Shown in pieces: positions 1 through 5,927 of a stretch of 64,000 nt of DNA. Numbering within the stretch: position 1 is the stretch's first letter; every line of letters starts with the position of its first letter. The position numbers and the translations under genes are program-made. The notes under the pieces were generated by a model, which did no database searches, had not been told where the DNA came from, and saw only the letters and a program-made list of their open reading frames with translations. The DNA is from Prevotella sp. (GTDB lineage Bacteria > Bacteroidota > Bacteroidia > Bacteroidales > Bacteroidaceae): the NCBI GenBank assembly GCA_015060535.1, contig SUYH01000016.1:1-64000 (forward strand), given 5' to 3'.

Positions 1-6
1 GGATTA

Positions 7-417
7 ATGAAAAGCAATGGTTGGTTCCCAACAATGTTTGATGATTTCTTTAACACTGATTTCATGCCTCGTGCCAATAGTACAGCACCCGCAGTCAATG
101 TCAAGGAGACAGACAAGAGCTATGTAATGGAACTTGCAGCTCCAGGCATCAAAAAAGAATATTGTCGTGTAGCCATCAATGACGAGGGCAACCTCACCAT
201 CGCCATTGAGGACAAACAGGAACACAAGCACGAGGACAAGCACCATCACTACCTGCGCCGTGAGTTCAGTTACTCAAACTACGAGCAGAACTACGTGCTG
301 CCAGACGATGTGCTGAAGGATCAGATCTCTGCCAAGGTCGAGGACGGCATCCTGACCGTCACCATGCCGAAGACCGAGCCGAAGCAGAAGGTCACCAAGG
401 CCATCGAGGTATCATAA
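7..417 (+). CDS. Hsp20/alpha-crystallin small heat shock protein
   Basis: ATP-independent cytosolic chaperone that holds unfolding proteins. The 136-residue product opens with a short N-terminal arm containing FPTMFDDFF, typical of Bacteroidetes Hsp20. An alpha-crystallin domain follows at about residues 30-128, with the conserved ELAAPGIKKE strand region and DGILTVTMPK near its end. The last residues (AIEVS) give an I-x-V motif of the kind that docks onto neighbouring subunits. The length fits the family, so the ATG at 7 looks right. The promoter lies outside the window. A strong hairpin follows at 441-474. Confidence 0.93.
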   Translation: MKSNGWFPTMFDDFFNTDFMPRANSTAPAVNVKETDKSYVMELAAPGIKKEYCRVAINDEGNLTIAIEDKQEHKHEDKHHHYLRREFSYSNYEQNYVLPDDVLKDQISAKVEDGILTVTMPKTEPKQKVTKAIEVS

Positions 418-440
418 AGTGATTCCACTTCCAAACAGCA

Positions 441-474
441 AGGCCCCGACCTGCAGAAATGCAAGCCGGGGCCT
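441..474 (+). terminator. Rho-independent-type hairpin after hsp20
   Basis: AGGCCCCG (441-448) pairs with CGGGGCCT (467-474), and an inner TGCA/TGCA stem closes on a GAAA tetraloop. No long T tract follows on either strand, so it may act as a 3' stabilising hairpin as much as a terminator. Confidence 0.7.
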
Positions 475-502
475 CTTGGATTATATATGGAATGGCAAAC
501 AG

Positions 503-616
503 TTATGCCATGAAGTGCTTGATATGACGGGCTGACATTACTTTGGCATCGTAGATGACTGTCGTTTCCTTCCCTACACCAAGAGTAACGCATACATCAA
601 TAAGAAGGCTGAGCAT
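503..616 (-). CDS. Possible 37-residue small protein
   Basis: An open frame on the minus strand runs from an ATG at 616 to a TAA at 503, between the smalltalk gene and the hsp20 hairpin. The predicted C-terminal half (VIYDAKVMSARHIKHFMA) has a protein-like composition. The start codon lies inside the loop of the hairpin at 603-631, so it could be translated only if transcription reads past smalltalk. No family is recognised. It may be the remnant of a larger gene or chance. Confidence 0.2.
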   Translation of the reverse strand: MLSLLIDVCVTLGVGKETTVIYDAKVMSARHIKHFMA

Positions 617-631
617 TGCGCCCAGCCTTCT
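603..631 (-). terminator. Hairpin after smalltalk gene
   Basis: AGAAGGCTG (603-611) pairs perfectly with CAGCCTTCT (623-631) just past the smalltalk stop codon. On the minus strand it is followed by TATTG rather than a clear T run. Confidence 0.6.
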
Positions 632-637
632 TTCAGT

Positions 638-730
638 TTACATACAGCTCGTCACTCCGAGCGTCGTTCCCAGTGCAGTCAGAATCGATATCAGAATCTG
701 CACAATCAACTTCCACGTCTCTTTTTTCAT
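638..730 (-). CDS. Smalltalk protein (30 aa)
   Basis: A 30-residue protein beginning MKKETWKLIVQILI and ending LGVTSCM. Short N-terminal charge, the Trp, a single hydrophobic helix and the terminal T-S-C-M match the tiny Bacteroidales family named smalltalk protein in public annotation; its function is unknown. Such genes commonly sit just downstream of an HU-type DNA-binding gene, often with an N-acetylmuramoyl-L-alanine amidase after. Here the HU gene is upstream on the same strand (1001-1681), but no amidase follows, and a hairpin ends the unit at once. The hydrophobic helix suggests membrane association (inference). Confidence 0.8.
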   Translation of the reverse strand: MKKETWKLIVQILISILTALGTTLGVTSCM

Positions 731-765
731 AATTGTAATTATTTGTTTGATTGTTGTTTTTTTTG

Positions 766-890
766 AAGTTAAAGGGGAGTTAAAAGGAAGTTAAAGGGGA
801 GTTAAAGGGACAAATGTCTGCTAATTCAATAGCAAAGTAATGTCCTTTTAACTTCCAAGCGAAGCGATAACTTCCTTTTAACTTCTCTTC
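766..890. repeat. Short AGTTAAA(A)GG repeats in direct and inverted array
   Basis: Between HU and smalltalk, AAGTTAAAGGGG-type units occur four times in tandem (766-810). About 30 bases on they recur inverted as CCTTTTAACTTCC (844-856 and again 873-885). The arms could pair into a long imperfect hairpin. The function is not known. Confidence 0.6.
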
Positions 891-967
891 CATTCCTTTT
901 ATAAGCGCTTCGCGATTAGTACCTTGGTCAAAGACTTCGTACTTCCCACCTTCGTACCTCCACCTTC

Positions 968-1000
968 TAAAAGGTTGCGCCCGAAGGCGCTAACCTTTTA
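968..1000 (-). terminator. UUCG-loop hairpin after HU gene
   Basis: On the minus strand AAAAGGTT/AACCTTTT and GCGCC/GGCGC form one long stem with a single bulge, closed by a TTCG tetraloop. It starts one base past the HU stop codon. No T tract follows. Confidence 0.6.
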
Positions 1001-1681
1001 CTACTCTCCTCCGGTCTCGAATCCAGCGCTACCGCCTGAGTTGCCGCCACCAGTGTTCTCACCACCGGTATTGGTGCTACCACCAGTGTTGGAGCTGCCA
1101 CCCTGGCTCTGGCTACCACTGCCGCTGTTGCTTGACGACAGTGCCACTGGGAATCCGCCAGCATCGCGGAACTCCTGCAGCGAGCAGCGCAGCGTCTTAT
1201 ACTTCTTCTTACCCTCAGCGTCCACGCCGTCCTGCACGCGGTCGGTCACCAGGTTGATCACCGGCGATACCTGCATCTTCAGGTATGAGCGCGAAGTCAG
1301 GTCGTTCAGGCTGTCGCTCTGGGGCTTGAAGCGCAGGTGGATACCCTTCAGGGCGTCCAGCGGATTGTACTTCACGTCCAGCAGCTTGTTCAGCAGGATG
1401 GGGCTCGACTCTGCCGTGGGGTAGAACGTACCCAGACCTTCGATCTTCACGGGCTGACCCTGTGCCACCAGCTCGGGGATACACTCGCCCAGCTTCTTGA
1501 TCACGGCTGCGATGGCCTCACGACCTACGGCGCAGTTGTGGTGCATGATGTGGTTCACCAGACCATCGTTCGACAGCGTCTCGTTGGTGTCGGCATTCAG
1601 GTAGTACTTGCCGAAGCCCGTCGAAGTAGATACATTGTTCTTTTTGATGTTTACATACATCTGAATAGTGTTCGTTGACAT
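1001..1681 (-). CDS. HU-family DNA-binding protein with glycine-rich tail (HU-HIG type)
   Basis: Predicted nucleoid-type DNA-binding protein of 226 residues. An HU/IHF fold is readable over about residues 8-140: Y-V-N-I-K-K near the start, then GREAIAAVIKKLGECI, then the beta-arm stretch IEGLGTFYP. Residues 182-226 are low complexity (Ser, Gly, Asn, Thr, Gln). This combination matches the Bacteroidetes class in which an HU domain is fused to a wHTH, an Ig-like domain or a glycine-rich motif. The gene reads toward smalltalk, 270 bases away. Upstream lie 22-bp tandem repeats (1866-1931) and a symmetric inverted repeat (1964-2160) that it might bind (inference). Confidence 0.85.
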   Translation of the reverse strand: MSTNTIQMYVNIKKNNVSTSTGFGKYYLNADTNETLSNDGLVNHIMHHNCAVGREAIAAVIKKLGECIPELVAQGQPVKIEGLGTFYPTAESSPILLNKLLDVKYNPLDALKGIHLRFKPQSDSLNDLTSRSYLKMQVSPVINLVTDRVQDGVDAEGKKKYKTLRCSLQEFRDAGGFPVALSSSNSGSGSQSQGGSSNTGGSTNTGGENTGGGNSGGSAGFETGGE

Positions 1682-1865
1682 AACTTACATTTTCCTTCCT
1701 TCTCGAATCGTTTGACATTGTTCATTTTCACTCGTTTTTCAGCATCTGGCCAGTAGCTGTGTGAATCTCTTTTCACACTGCAAAATTACTAAAAAAACGT
1801 CTTTGTTCCAAGCAAAAAATGCCCAACTTTTAGTTAAAAAGTGTAAAAGCGCGCCGCACGACGCA

Positions 1866-1931
1866 CAGCCGCCCGAAGAAATTCTTTCAGCCGCTCGAAG
1901 AAATTCTTCCGACGGCTCGGAGACATTCTTT
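1866..1931. repeat. Three 22-bp imperfect tandem repeats
   Basis: Units at 1866-1887, 1888-1909 and 1910-1931 follow the pattern cRgcsgctCGaAGAaATTCTTY. The middle unit holds the palindrome GAAGAA-A-TTCTTC. The array lies upstream of the HU gene. An open frame across it (1739-1939) looks like chance. Confidence 0.7.
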
Positions 1932-1963
1932 TGAGTCATGTGTGTGGCGGAAAGACACCTCGT

Positions 1964-2160
1964 ATAACAGATATAACAGATAACAGTTTTTTTTCTGCCA
2001 CCCTATGCATGCCCTCGCGCACGACCTTTATAAGGTTAATAATATATATATAATATATTATATATATATTATTATAAATATTTTATACATATTTTCTTCT
2101 TTCTCACCGCTCCCTCAGGTACCCCCTTGTTTTAAAACTGTTATCTGTTATAACTGTTAT
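1964..2160. repeat. Symmetric iteron-like inverted repeat with AT-palindrome core
   Basis: ATAACAG occurs at 1964, 1973 and 1980; its complement CTGTTAT occurs at 2138, 2145 and 2154, so spacings 9 and 7 are mirrored as 7 and 9. The two 23-bp arms match except for two bases. Between them sit CCACCCT, a perfect 36-bp AT palindrome (2038-2073) and GGTACCCCC. The layout resembles an origin or a multi-site operator. A related structure lies at 39287-39432. Nothing coding is credible here. Confidence 0.7.
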
Positions 2161-2249
2161 CTGAGTCATTTCAAAGCAATATACCATTTTCAATTGTTAG
2201 ACTACTTTCTTTATAAATTTGCCATAGTAAGCGGACAAAAGATAATATC

Positions 2250-2509
2250 TAAACCACTTCGGGCCCGCATCTCTGCGAGCCCGAAATGATATTACTAACC
2301 AAAACAAAAGAAATGAAAAAACTACTAATCTAAAACAAACGTTATGAAACAAATCTGATGAAACACTTTTCTTTCTGATTCTGATGCAAAGTTAGGCAGT
2401 ATTTCATTAGCAAACAAAAAAATCATCGAAATCTTATTCCACTTGTTGCGACAGCAACCCCTTTTCGCGACAAAGGTGAGGCAACCTGACACATTGTGTC
2501 GCATAAGTC
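2250..2509. repeat. 260-bp direct repeat, left copy
   Basis: This matches 3947-4206 at a constant offset of 1697 with no indel and about five substitutions counted by eye. The pair encloses the aldo/keto reductase gene. Each copy holds a 12-bp-stem hairpin, tiny frames such as MKKLLI, and a minus-strand promoter. No transposase gene or terminal inverted repeat was seen. Confidence 0.9.
2258..2382 (-). ncRNA. Candidate small RNA, left repeat copy
   Basis: On the minus strand a well-formed promoter is visible: TTTG (2415-2418), 20 bases, TAACTTTG (2387-2394), giving a start near 2382. About 125 nt later the transcript would reach a perfect 12-bp stem with GAGA loop (2258-2285). The tail GTGGTTTAGA is only weakly T-rich, so termination there is uncertain. 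No meaningful coding frame lies within. The start and end are inferred. Confidence 0.4.
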
Positions 2510-2569
2510 TTTAAATGCTAAAGAATTGAAAAAATTACGCTTAACTAATTGGTTCAGAAATTTTTTTAT

Positions 2570-2577
2570 TAACTTTG
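2570..2577 (+). promoter_or_regulatory. -7 element for aldo/keto reductase
   Basis: TAACTTTG lies 24 bases before the ATG at 2602. A clear TTTG at the -33 position is not seen, so the call is moderate. Confidence 0.5.
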
Positions 2578-2601
2578 TAGCTAATAATATTTAATGAGGA
2601 T

Positions 2602-3945
2602 ATGAAAGAAGGAACAAATCTCAGCCGTCGCGACTTTCTGCGACGCTTAGGATTAGGAGCCGGTTCGGCAATGGCGATGATGGCGCTGGAGCCACTGAGT
2701 GTGTTTGCCCGTGATAAAGAGACAGGGGCTGTGACTAACCGCATGACCTACCGCGTGCAGCATGGTACGGGCGAGCAGATATCGCTGCTCGGCTTCGGCA
2801 TGATGCGATTGCCCGACGACCAGGAGAAGGTGAACCGGCTCGTCGACTATGCTATCGAGCATGGCGTGAACTACTTCGACACGGCTCCCGTCTATATGCG
2901 AGGCCAATCGGAAGTGCTGACAGGCAATGCGCTCGCTCGCTATCCCAGAGAAAAATTCCATGTGGCCACGAAGATGTCGAACATGTGGGGTGGTACCGAT
3001 GTCGAGAGCGCCAAGCAGATGTACTACACGTCGATGAAGAAGCTGCGCGTAGACTATATCGACTACTACCTGCTGCATAGTATCGGAGGCGGTGGCATGG
3101 AGTCGTTCAATCGTCGTTTTATCGACAATGGACTGCTCGACTTCTTGTTGGCAGAGCGCAAAGCTGGCCGCATTCGTCACCTCGGTTTCTCATATCATGG
3201 CGATGTACGGGTGTTCGACTGGCTGTTGGGCTATCAGGACGACTACCATTGGGACTTCTGCCAGATTCAGATGAACTATCTCGACTGGCGTCATGCCTCT
3301 ATTCGTGGAGGTCGCAGGGTGGATGCCGATGCTGAGTATCTGTATGACAAATGCCAAAAGACGGGCGTTCAGTGTGTCATCATGGAACCACTCAGAGGTG
3401 GTGCCTTGGGCAAGGTGTCTTCGGATGTTGCGAAACAATTACAGGCACTACGACCCGATGACAGTGCGGCCCGCTGGGCTTTCCGCTGGGTAGGTTCGTA
3501 TCCGAACGTTCTGACGGCTCTCAGCGGCATGAACAAGATGGAGCATCTGGTGGACAATGTCGAGACATTCTCGCCCCTTGATCCCTGTACGGAGGCAGAG
3601 AATACACTGCTTGAGAAAATTGCTGACAAAATGGCTGGCGTGCCTACCATCCCATGCACCACTTGCGCCTACTGTATGCCGTGTCCCTACGGTGTCGATA
3701 TCCCAGGCAACTTTGCCTACTACAACGAGGCCGTCAAGGATAAACTCCTCCCGTTGCCGGAACGTACTGCTGCCGACTATGCCAGCCGCAAGCAGCAGTT
3801 CGCTGAGGGCTATCACAAGGCGTTGGCCGACCCAAAGACGTGGGCGCATAGCTGTCAAGACTGTGAGGAATGCCTGTCGAAGTGTCCGCAGCTGATACGC
3901 ATCCCCAACCAACTGGCTCGCATTGTAAAAACATTAAGAAAATAA
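2602..3945 (+). CDS. Tat-exported aldo/keto reductase with 4Fe-4S motifs
   Basis: Predicted NAD(P)H-linked oxidoreductase; the substrate is not predictable. Residues 7-35 form a twin-arginine signal (SRRDFLRRLGLGAG). The AKR barrel follows at about 50-330 with a readable tetrad: D93 and Y98 in YFDTAPVY, K124 in HVATK, H159 in YYLLHS. The C-terminal part has two Cys clusters: C352/C355/C358/C361 followed by PYGVDIP, and C418/C421/C424/C428 followed by P. This suggests one or two 4Fe-4S centres feeding electrons to the barrel. At 447 residues it fits the ferredoxin-fused AKR group. It is a single gene between two 260-bp direct repeats, and the right copy's hairpin (3955-3982) may end its mRNA. 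Confidence 0.9.
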   Translation: MKEGTNLSRRDFLRRLGLGAGSAMAMMALEPLSVFARDKETGAVTNRMTYRVQHGTGEQISLLGFGMMRLPDDQEKVNRLVDYAIEHGVNYFDTAPVYMRGQSEVLTGNALARYPREKFHVATKMSNMWGGTDVESAKQMYYTSMKKLRVDYIDYYLLHSIGGGGMESFNRRFIDNGLLDFLLAERKAGRIRHLGFSYHGDVRVFDWLLGYQDDYHWDFCQIQMNYLDWRHASIRGGRRVDADAEYLYDKCQKTGVQCVIMEPLRGGALGKVSSDVAKQLQALRPDDSAARWAFRWVGSYPNVLTALSGMNKMEHLVDNVETFSPLDPCTEAENTLLEKIADKMAGVPTIPCTTCAYCMPCPYGVDIPGNFAYYNEAVKDKLLPLPERTAADYASRKQQFAEGYHKALADPKTWAHSCQDCEECLSKCPQLIRIPNQLARIVKTLRK

Positions 3946-3946
3946 T

Positions 3947-4206
3947 TAAACCACTTCGGGCCCGCATCTCTGCGAGCCCGAAATGATATTACTAACCAAA
4001 ACAAAAGAAATGAAAAAACTACTAATCTAAAACAAACGTTATGAAACAAATCTGATGAAACGCTTTTCTTTCTGATTCTGATGCAAAGTTAGGCAGTATT
4101 TCATTAGCAAACAAGAAAATCATCGAAATCTTATTCCACTTGTTGCGACAGCAACCCCTTTTCGCGACAAAGGCTAGGCAACCTGACACGTTGTGTCGCA
4201 TAAGTC
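3947..4206. repeat. 260-bp direct repeat, right copy
   Basis: Second copy of the 2250-2509 repeat. It begins one base after the reductase stop codon. Homology ends sharply at GCATAAGTC, after which the two flanks are unrelated. Recombination between the copies would remove the reductase gene and one repeat. Confidence 0.9.
3955..4079 (-). ncRNA. Candidate small RNA, right repeat copy
   Basis: Same arrangement as the left copy, offset by 1697: minus-strand TAACTTTG at 4084-4091, TTTG at 4112-4115, and a 12-bp stem with GAGA loop at 3955-3982. Here the transcript would end next to the 3' end of the reductase gene, convergent with it. Confidence 0.4.
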
Positions 4207-4282
4207 ACACGGGGACAGGCACGCCGTGAGGTACAAAGATTGGAACTATATTTGATTTTTGCAAGCATTTACCAAAATTTTT

Positions 4283-4313
4283 TTTGTTTATTTGTTTTTT
4301 CTTTGTATCTTTG
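4283..4313 (+). promoter_or_regulatory. Strong Bacteroidetes promoter for the long structured leader
   Basis: TTTG (4283-4286), a 19-base T-rich spacer, then TATCTTTG (4306-4313), followed by CAACTGC. The expected start is near 4319. It is among the best promoter matches in the window. Confidence 0.75.
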
Positions 4314-4318
4314 CAACT

Positions 4319-4927
4319 GCATCTGCCCGTTGCGGCTGTGAAGCACATTGAGTTGTGCAGAGCCTATGGGCGGAGCACTACATATTAAAAGGCGTTACTG
4401 ACGCTTTGTTTTTGGTTTTCGAAACTTCCACAATCGAATAACGGTCAAGAACATTGCAGGGGTAACTCCACGGGGTGTAATATATGCTCTCCGTAGTGTG
4501 CAGCGAGGGTCTGGTATCCTCAACGCACACTTTACGGGTGTTTATATACCTCAACGTGGGTGTTTCTCTGTCTGTTTACCGTTAGGGCTGTGGAAGGCCT
4601 CGAAATCGAACAGGCAGAAGCAAGCACCTGCGTTTTTTATTTGTAGTCAGTCAAAGAATGAAACTAACCTGTTTGCACTGGGTGTTTGCGGACAACGATA
4701 AAAAGAACGAGAAAAGAAAAGTAAAAATATAGCGTCTTTGACATCCTTGGTTGACTGATTAAGCAGAATTACCACACTACAGAACATGTCAGTCGGACAA
4801 GCAACTGGATGTTTGCGCTCAAACGGGCGTGGACAGTTGGATTGTTGTCTGATGTGGGCTGTGGTAGGCCTTGCTTAAACACATCTTCTTCCACGCCCCC
4901 TTTTCAAAACGAAGAGAGGGCTTTTTT
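4319..4927 (+). ncRNA. Long structured RNA/leader upstream of the restriction operon
   Basis: About 610 nt between a strong promoter and the methyltransferase gene with no credible coding frame but many perfect stems. One nested arm has TCTGCCC (4322-4328) with GGGCGGA (4368-4374), GGCT with AGCC, and GCACA with TGTGC. Another has CCGTA-GTGTGC (4491-4501) with GCACAC-TT-TACGG (4525-4537), enclosing GAGG/CCTC. CTGTCTGTT (4568-4576) pairs with AACAGGCAG (4609-4617), GTTTG/CAAAC closes a CGCT loop (4811-4824), and GGGCGTGGA (4825-4833) pairs with TCCACGCCC (4890-4898). An intrinsic terminator ends it. A T run at 4633-4638 may give a shorter product. It does not match what I know of RNase P RNA, tmRNA or 6S RNA. 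It may be a free ncRNA, a regulatory leader, or both. Confidence 0.65.
4895..4927 (+). terminator. Intrinsic terminator just before the methyltransferase start
   Basis: GCCCCCTTTTC (4895-4905) pairs with GAAGAGAGGGC (4911-4921), 11 bp with one mismatch and loop AAAAC, followed by six T (4922-4927). The ATG of the next gene is at 4929. Its left arm overlaps, by 4895-4898, the right arm of an upstream stem, as in attenuators. Confidence 0.75.
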
Positions 4928-4928
4928 G

Positions 4929-5927
4929 ATGGCTAAGAAGAAATTAAACAAATTACCTAAGCATGATGTTATAAGAGTTTTTGAAGGATTTGCTGGATAT
5001 GGTGGTGCTTCATTTGGATTGAAGCGCTCAGGATTGAATTATAAAGTAATTGGAATGTCTGAGTTTAATCCGTTTGCCAGCAAATTACTCGAAGCGAACT
5101 TCCCTGACATCAAAAATTGGGGCGACATTACAAAAATTGATCCAAAAGAGCTGCCTGATTTTGACATGTTTACAGGTGGGTTCCCTTGTCAACCATTCTC
5201 TTCTGCTGGAATGCAGATGGGTGAAGATGACAGATATGGTAGAGGAACGTTGTTCTATGAGATTATGAGGATTCTGAAAGAAAAACGTCCTCGCTATCTT
5301 CTTCTTGAAAATGTAAAAGGCTTTACTGCCAAGAAGTTTGAACCCACAAGAAATCGTATAAAGGAGATACTTCGTGAATTGGGTTATGGCGAACTGCAAT
5401 ATGCAGTACTCAATTCTTGTGATTATGGAATACCTCAAAATCGTGAGAGAATATGGATGTTTGCAATGTTGGGAGGTGTTCCTGAAGGTTTCACAATTGT
5501 ACCACCAAAAATAAAGTTGACAAAGAGGTTTGGAGATTTTTTGGATGCAGACGCTCCATCATACCTATATCTTTCCCAGGCACAAATAGCACATCTTAAA
5601 GAGAAACACCATATAGATTCTTTTGTAGTTGATGAACCGCTATGTTTTGATGTTTACAATAAAAAGATAAAGACAAATGCCTTAAGTATCACCATTACAC
5701 AGCCTGAACATAATAGTTTACGTGTCATAGAAGTACCCAAAGAAGATGGATTGGAAATTGTCAGAAAGATGTCTGTTGACGAACAATTCCGTTTTATGGG
5801 ATTTAAAGATGGTGAATTAAACTATGCAGGACAATCTTACTCCCAATTGTCTACTAGGGCAGGAAATGGATGGGATGTTAATTTAGTAGGAATATTGTTG
5901 AACCACATATTTAGTCAGGTATTATGA
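4929..5927 (+). CDS. DNA (cytosine-5-)-methyltransferase
   Basis: Transfers a methyl group from SAM to C5 of cytosine and is the protective half of the restriction system that follows. Motifs are in family order: motif I FEGFAGYGG (18-26), motif IV GFPCQPFS (84-91, nucleophile C87), motif VI ENV (127-129), motif VIII PQNRERIW (169-176), then a target-recognition region and C-terminal motifs. The product has 332 residues. A longer frame from 4809 was rejected because it reads through the leader hairpins, while the protein fold begins at the ATG at 4929 (MAKKKLNK). The stop overlaps the start of the McrB-like gene (ATGA). Base composition is AT-rich compared with the flanking housekeeping genes, suggesting transfer. 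Confidence 0.93.
   Translation: MAKKKLNKLPKHDVIRVFEGFAGYGGASFGLKRSGLNYKVIGMSEFNPFASKLLEANFPDIKNWGDITKIDPKELPDFDMFTGGFPCQPFSSAGMQMGEDDRYGRGTLFYEIMRILKEKRPRYLLLENVKGFTAKKFEPTRNRIKEILRELGYGELQYAVLNSCDYGIPQNRERIWMFAMLGGVPEGFTIVPPKIKLTKRFGDFLDADAPSYLYLSQAQIAHLKEKHHIDSFVVDEPLCFDVYNKKIKTNALSITITQPEHNSLRVIEVPKEDGLEIVRKMSVDEQFRFMGFKDGELNYAGQSYSQLSTRAGNGWDVNLVGILLNHIFSQVL

Noticed and set aside
1866..1931. CRISPR array
   Set aside because: Only three contiguous units without spacers and no cas genes nearby; the same holds for 38822-38890 and 56811-56890.
1739..1939. 66-codon minus-strand open frame upstream of HU
   Set aside because: It spans the 22-bp tandem repeats and the likely HU promoter region; no protein family signal.
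2005..2289. 94-codon plus-strand open frame
   Set aside because: It translates the AT palindrome and half of the inverted array, giving only Ile/Tyr-rich low complexity.
2250..4206. Composite transposon or insertion sequences around the reductase
   Set aside because: The 260-bp repeats have no transposase, no terminal inverted repeats and no visible target duplication.
4319..4640. RNase P RNA, tmRNA or 6S RNA as identity of the leader
   Set aside because: The conserved core sequences I know for these RNAs were looked for and not found.
4498..4701. 67-codon plus-strand open frame in the long leader
   Set aside because: It crosses several perfect stems (4491-4537, 4568-4617), has no family resemblance, and its composition looks like structured RNA rather than protein.
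4809..4928. 40-codon N-terminal extension of the methyltransferase
   Set aside because: It would translate the leader hairpins and the terminator; the enzyme fold begins at the ATG at 4929.
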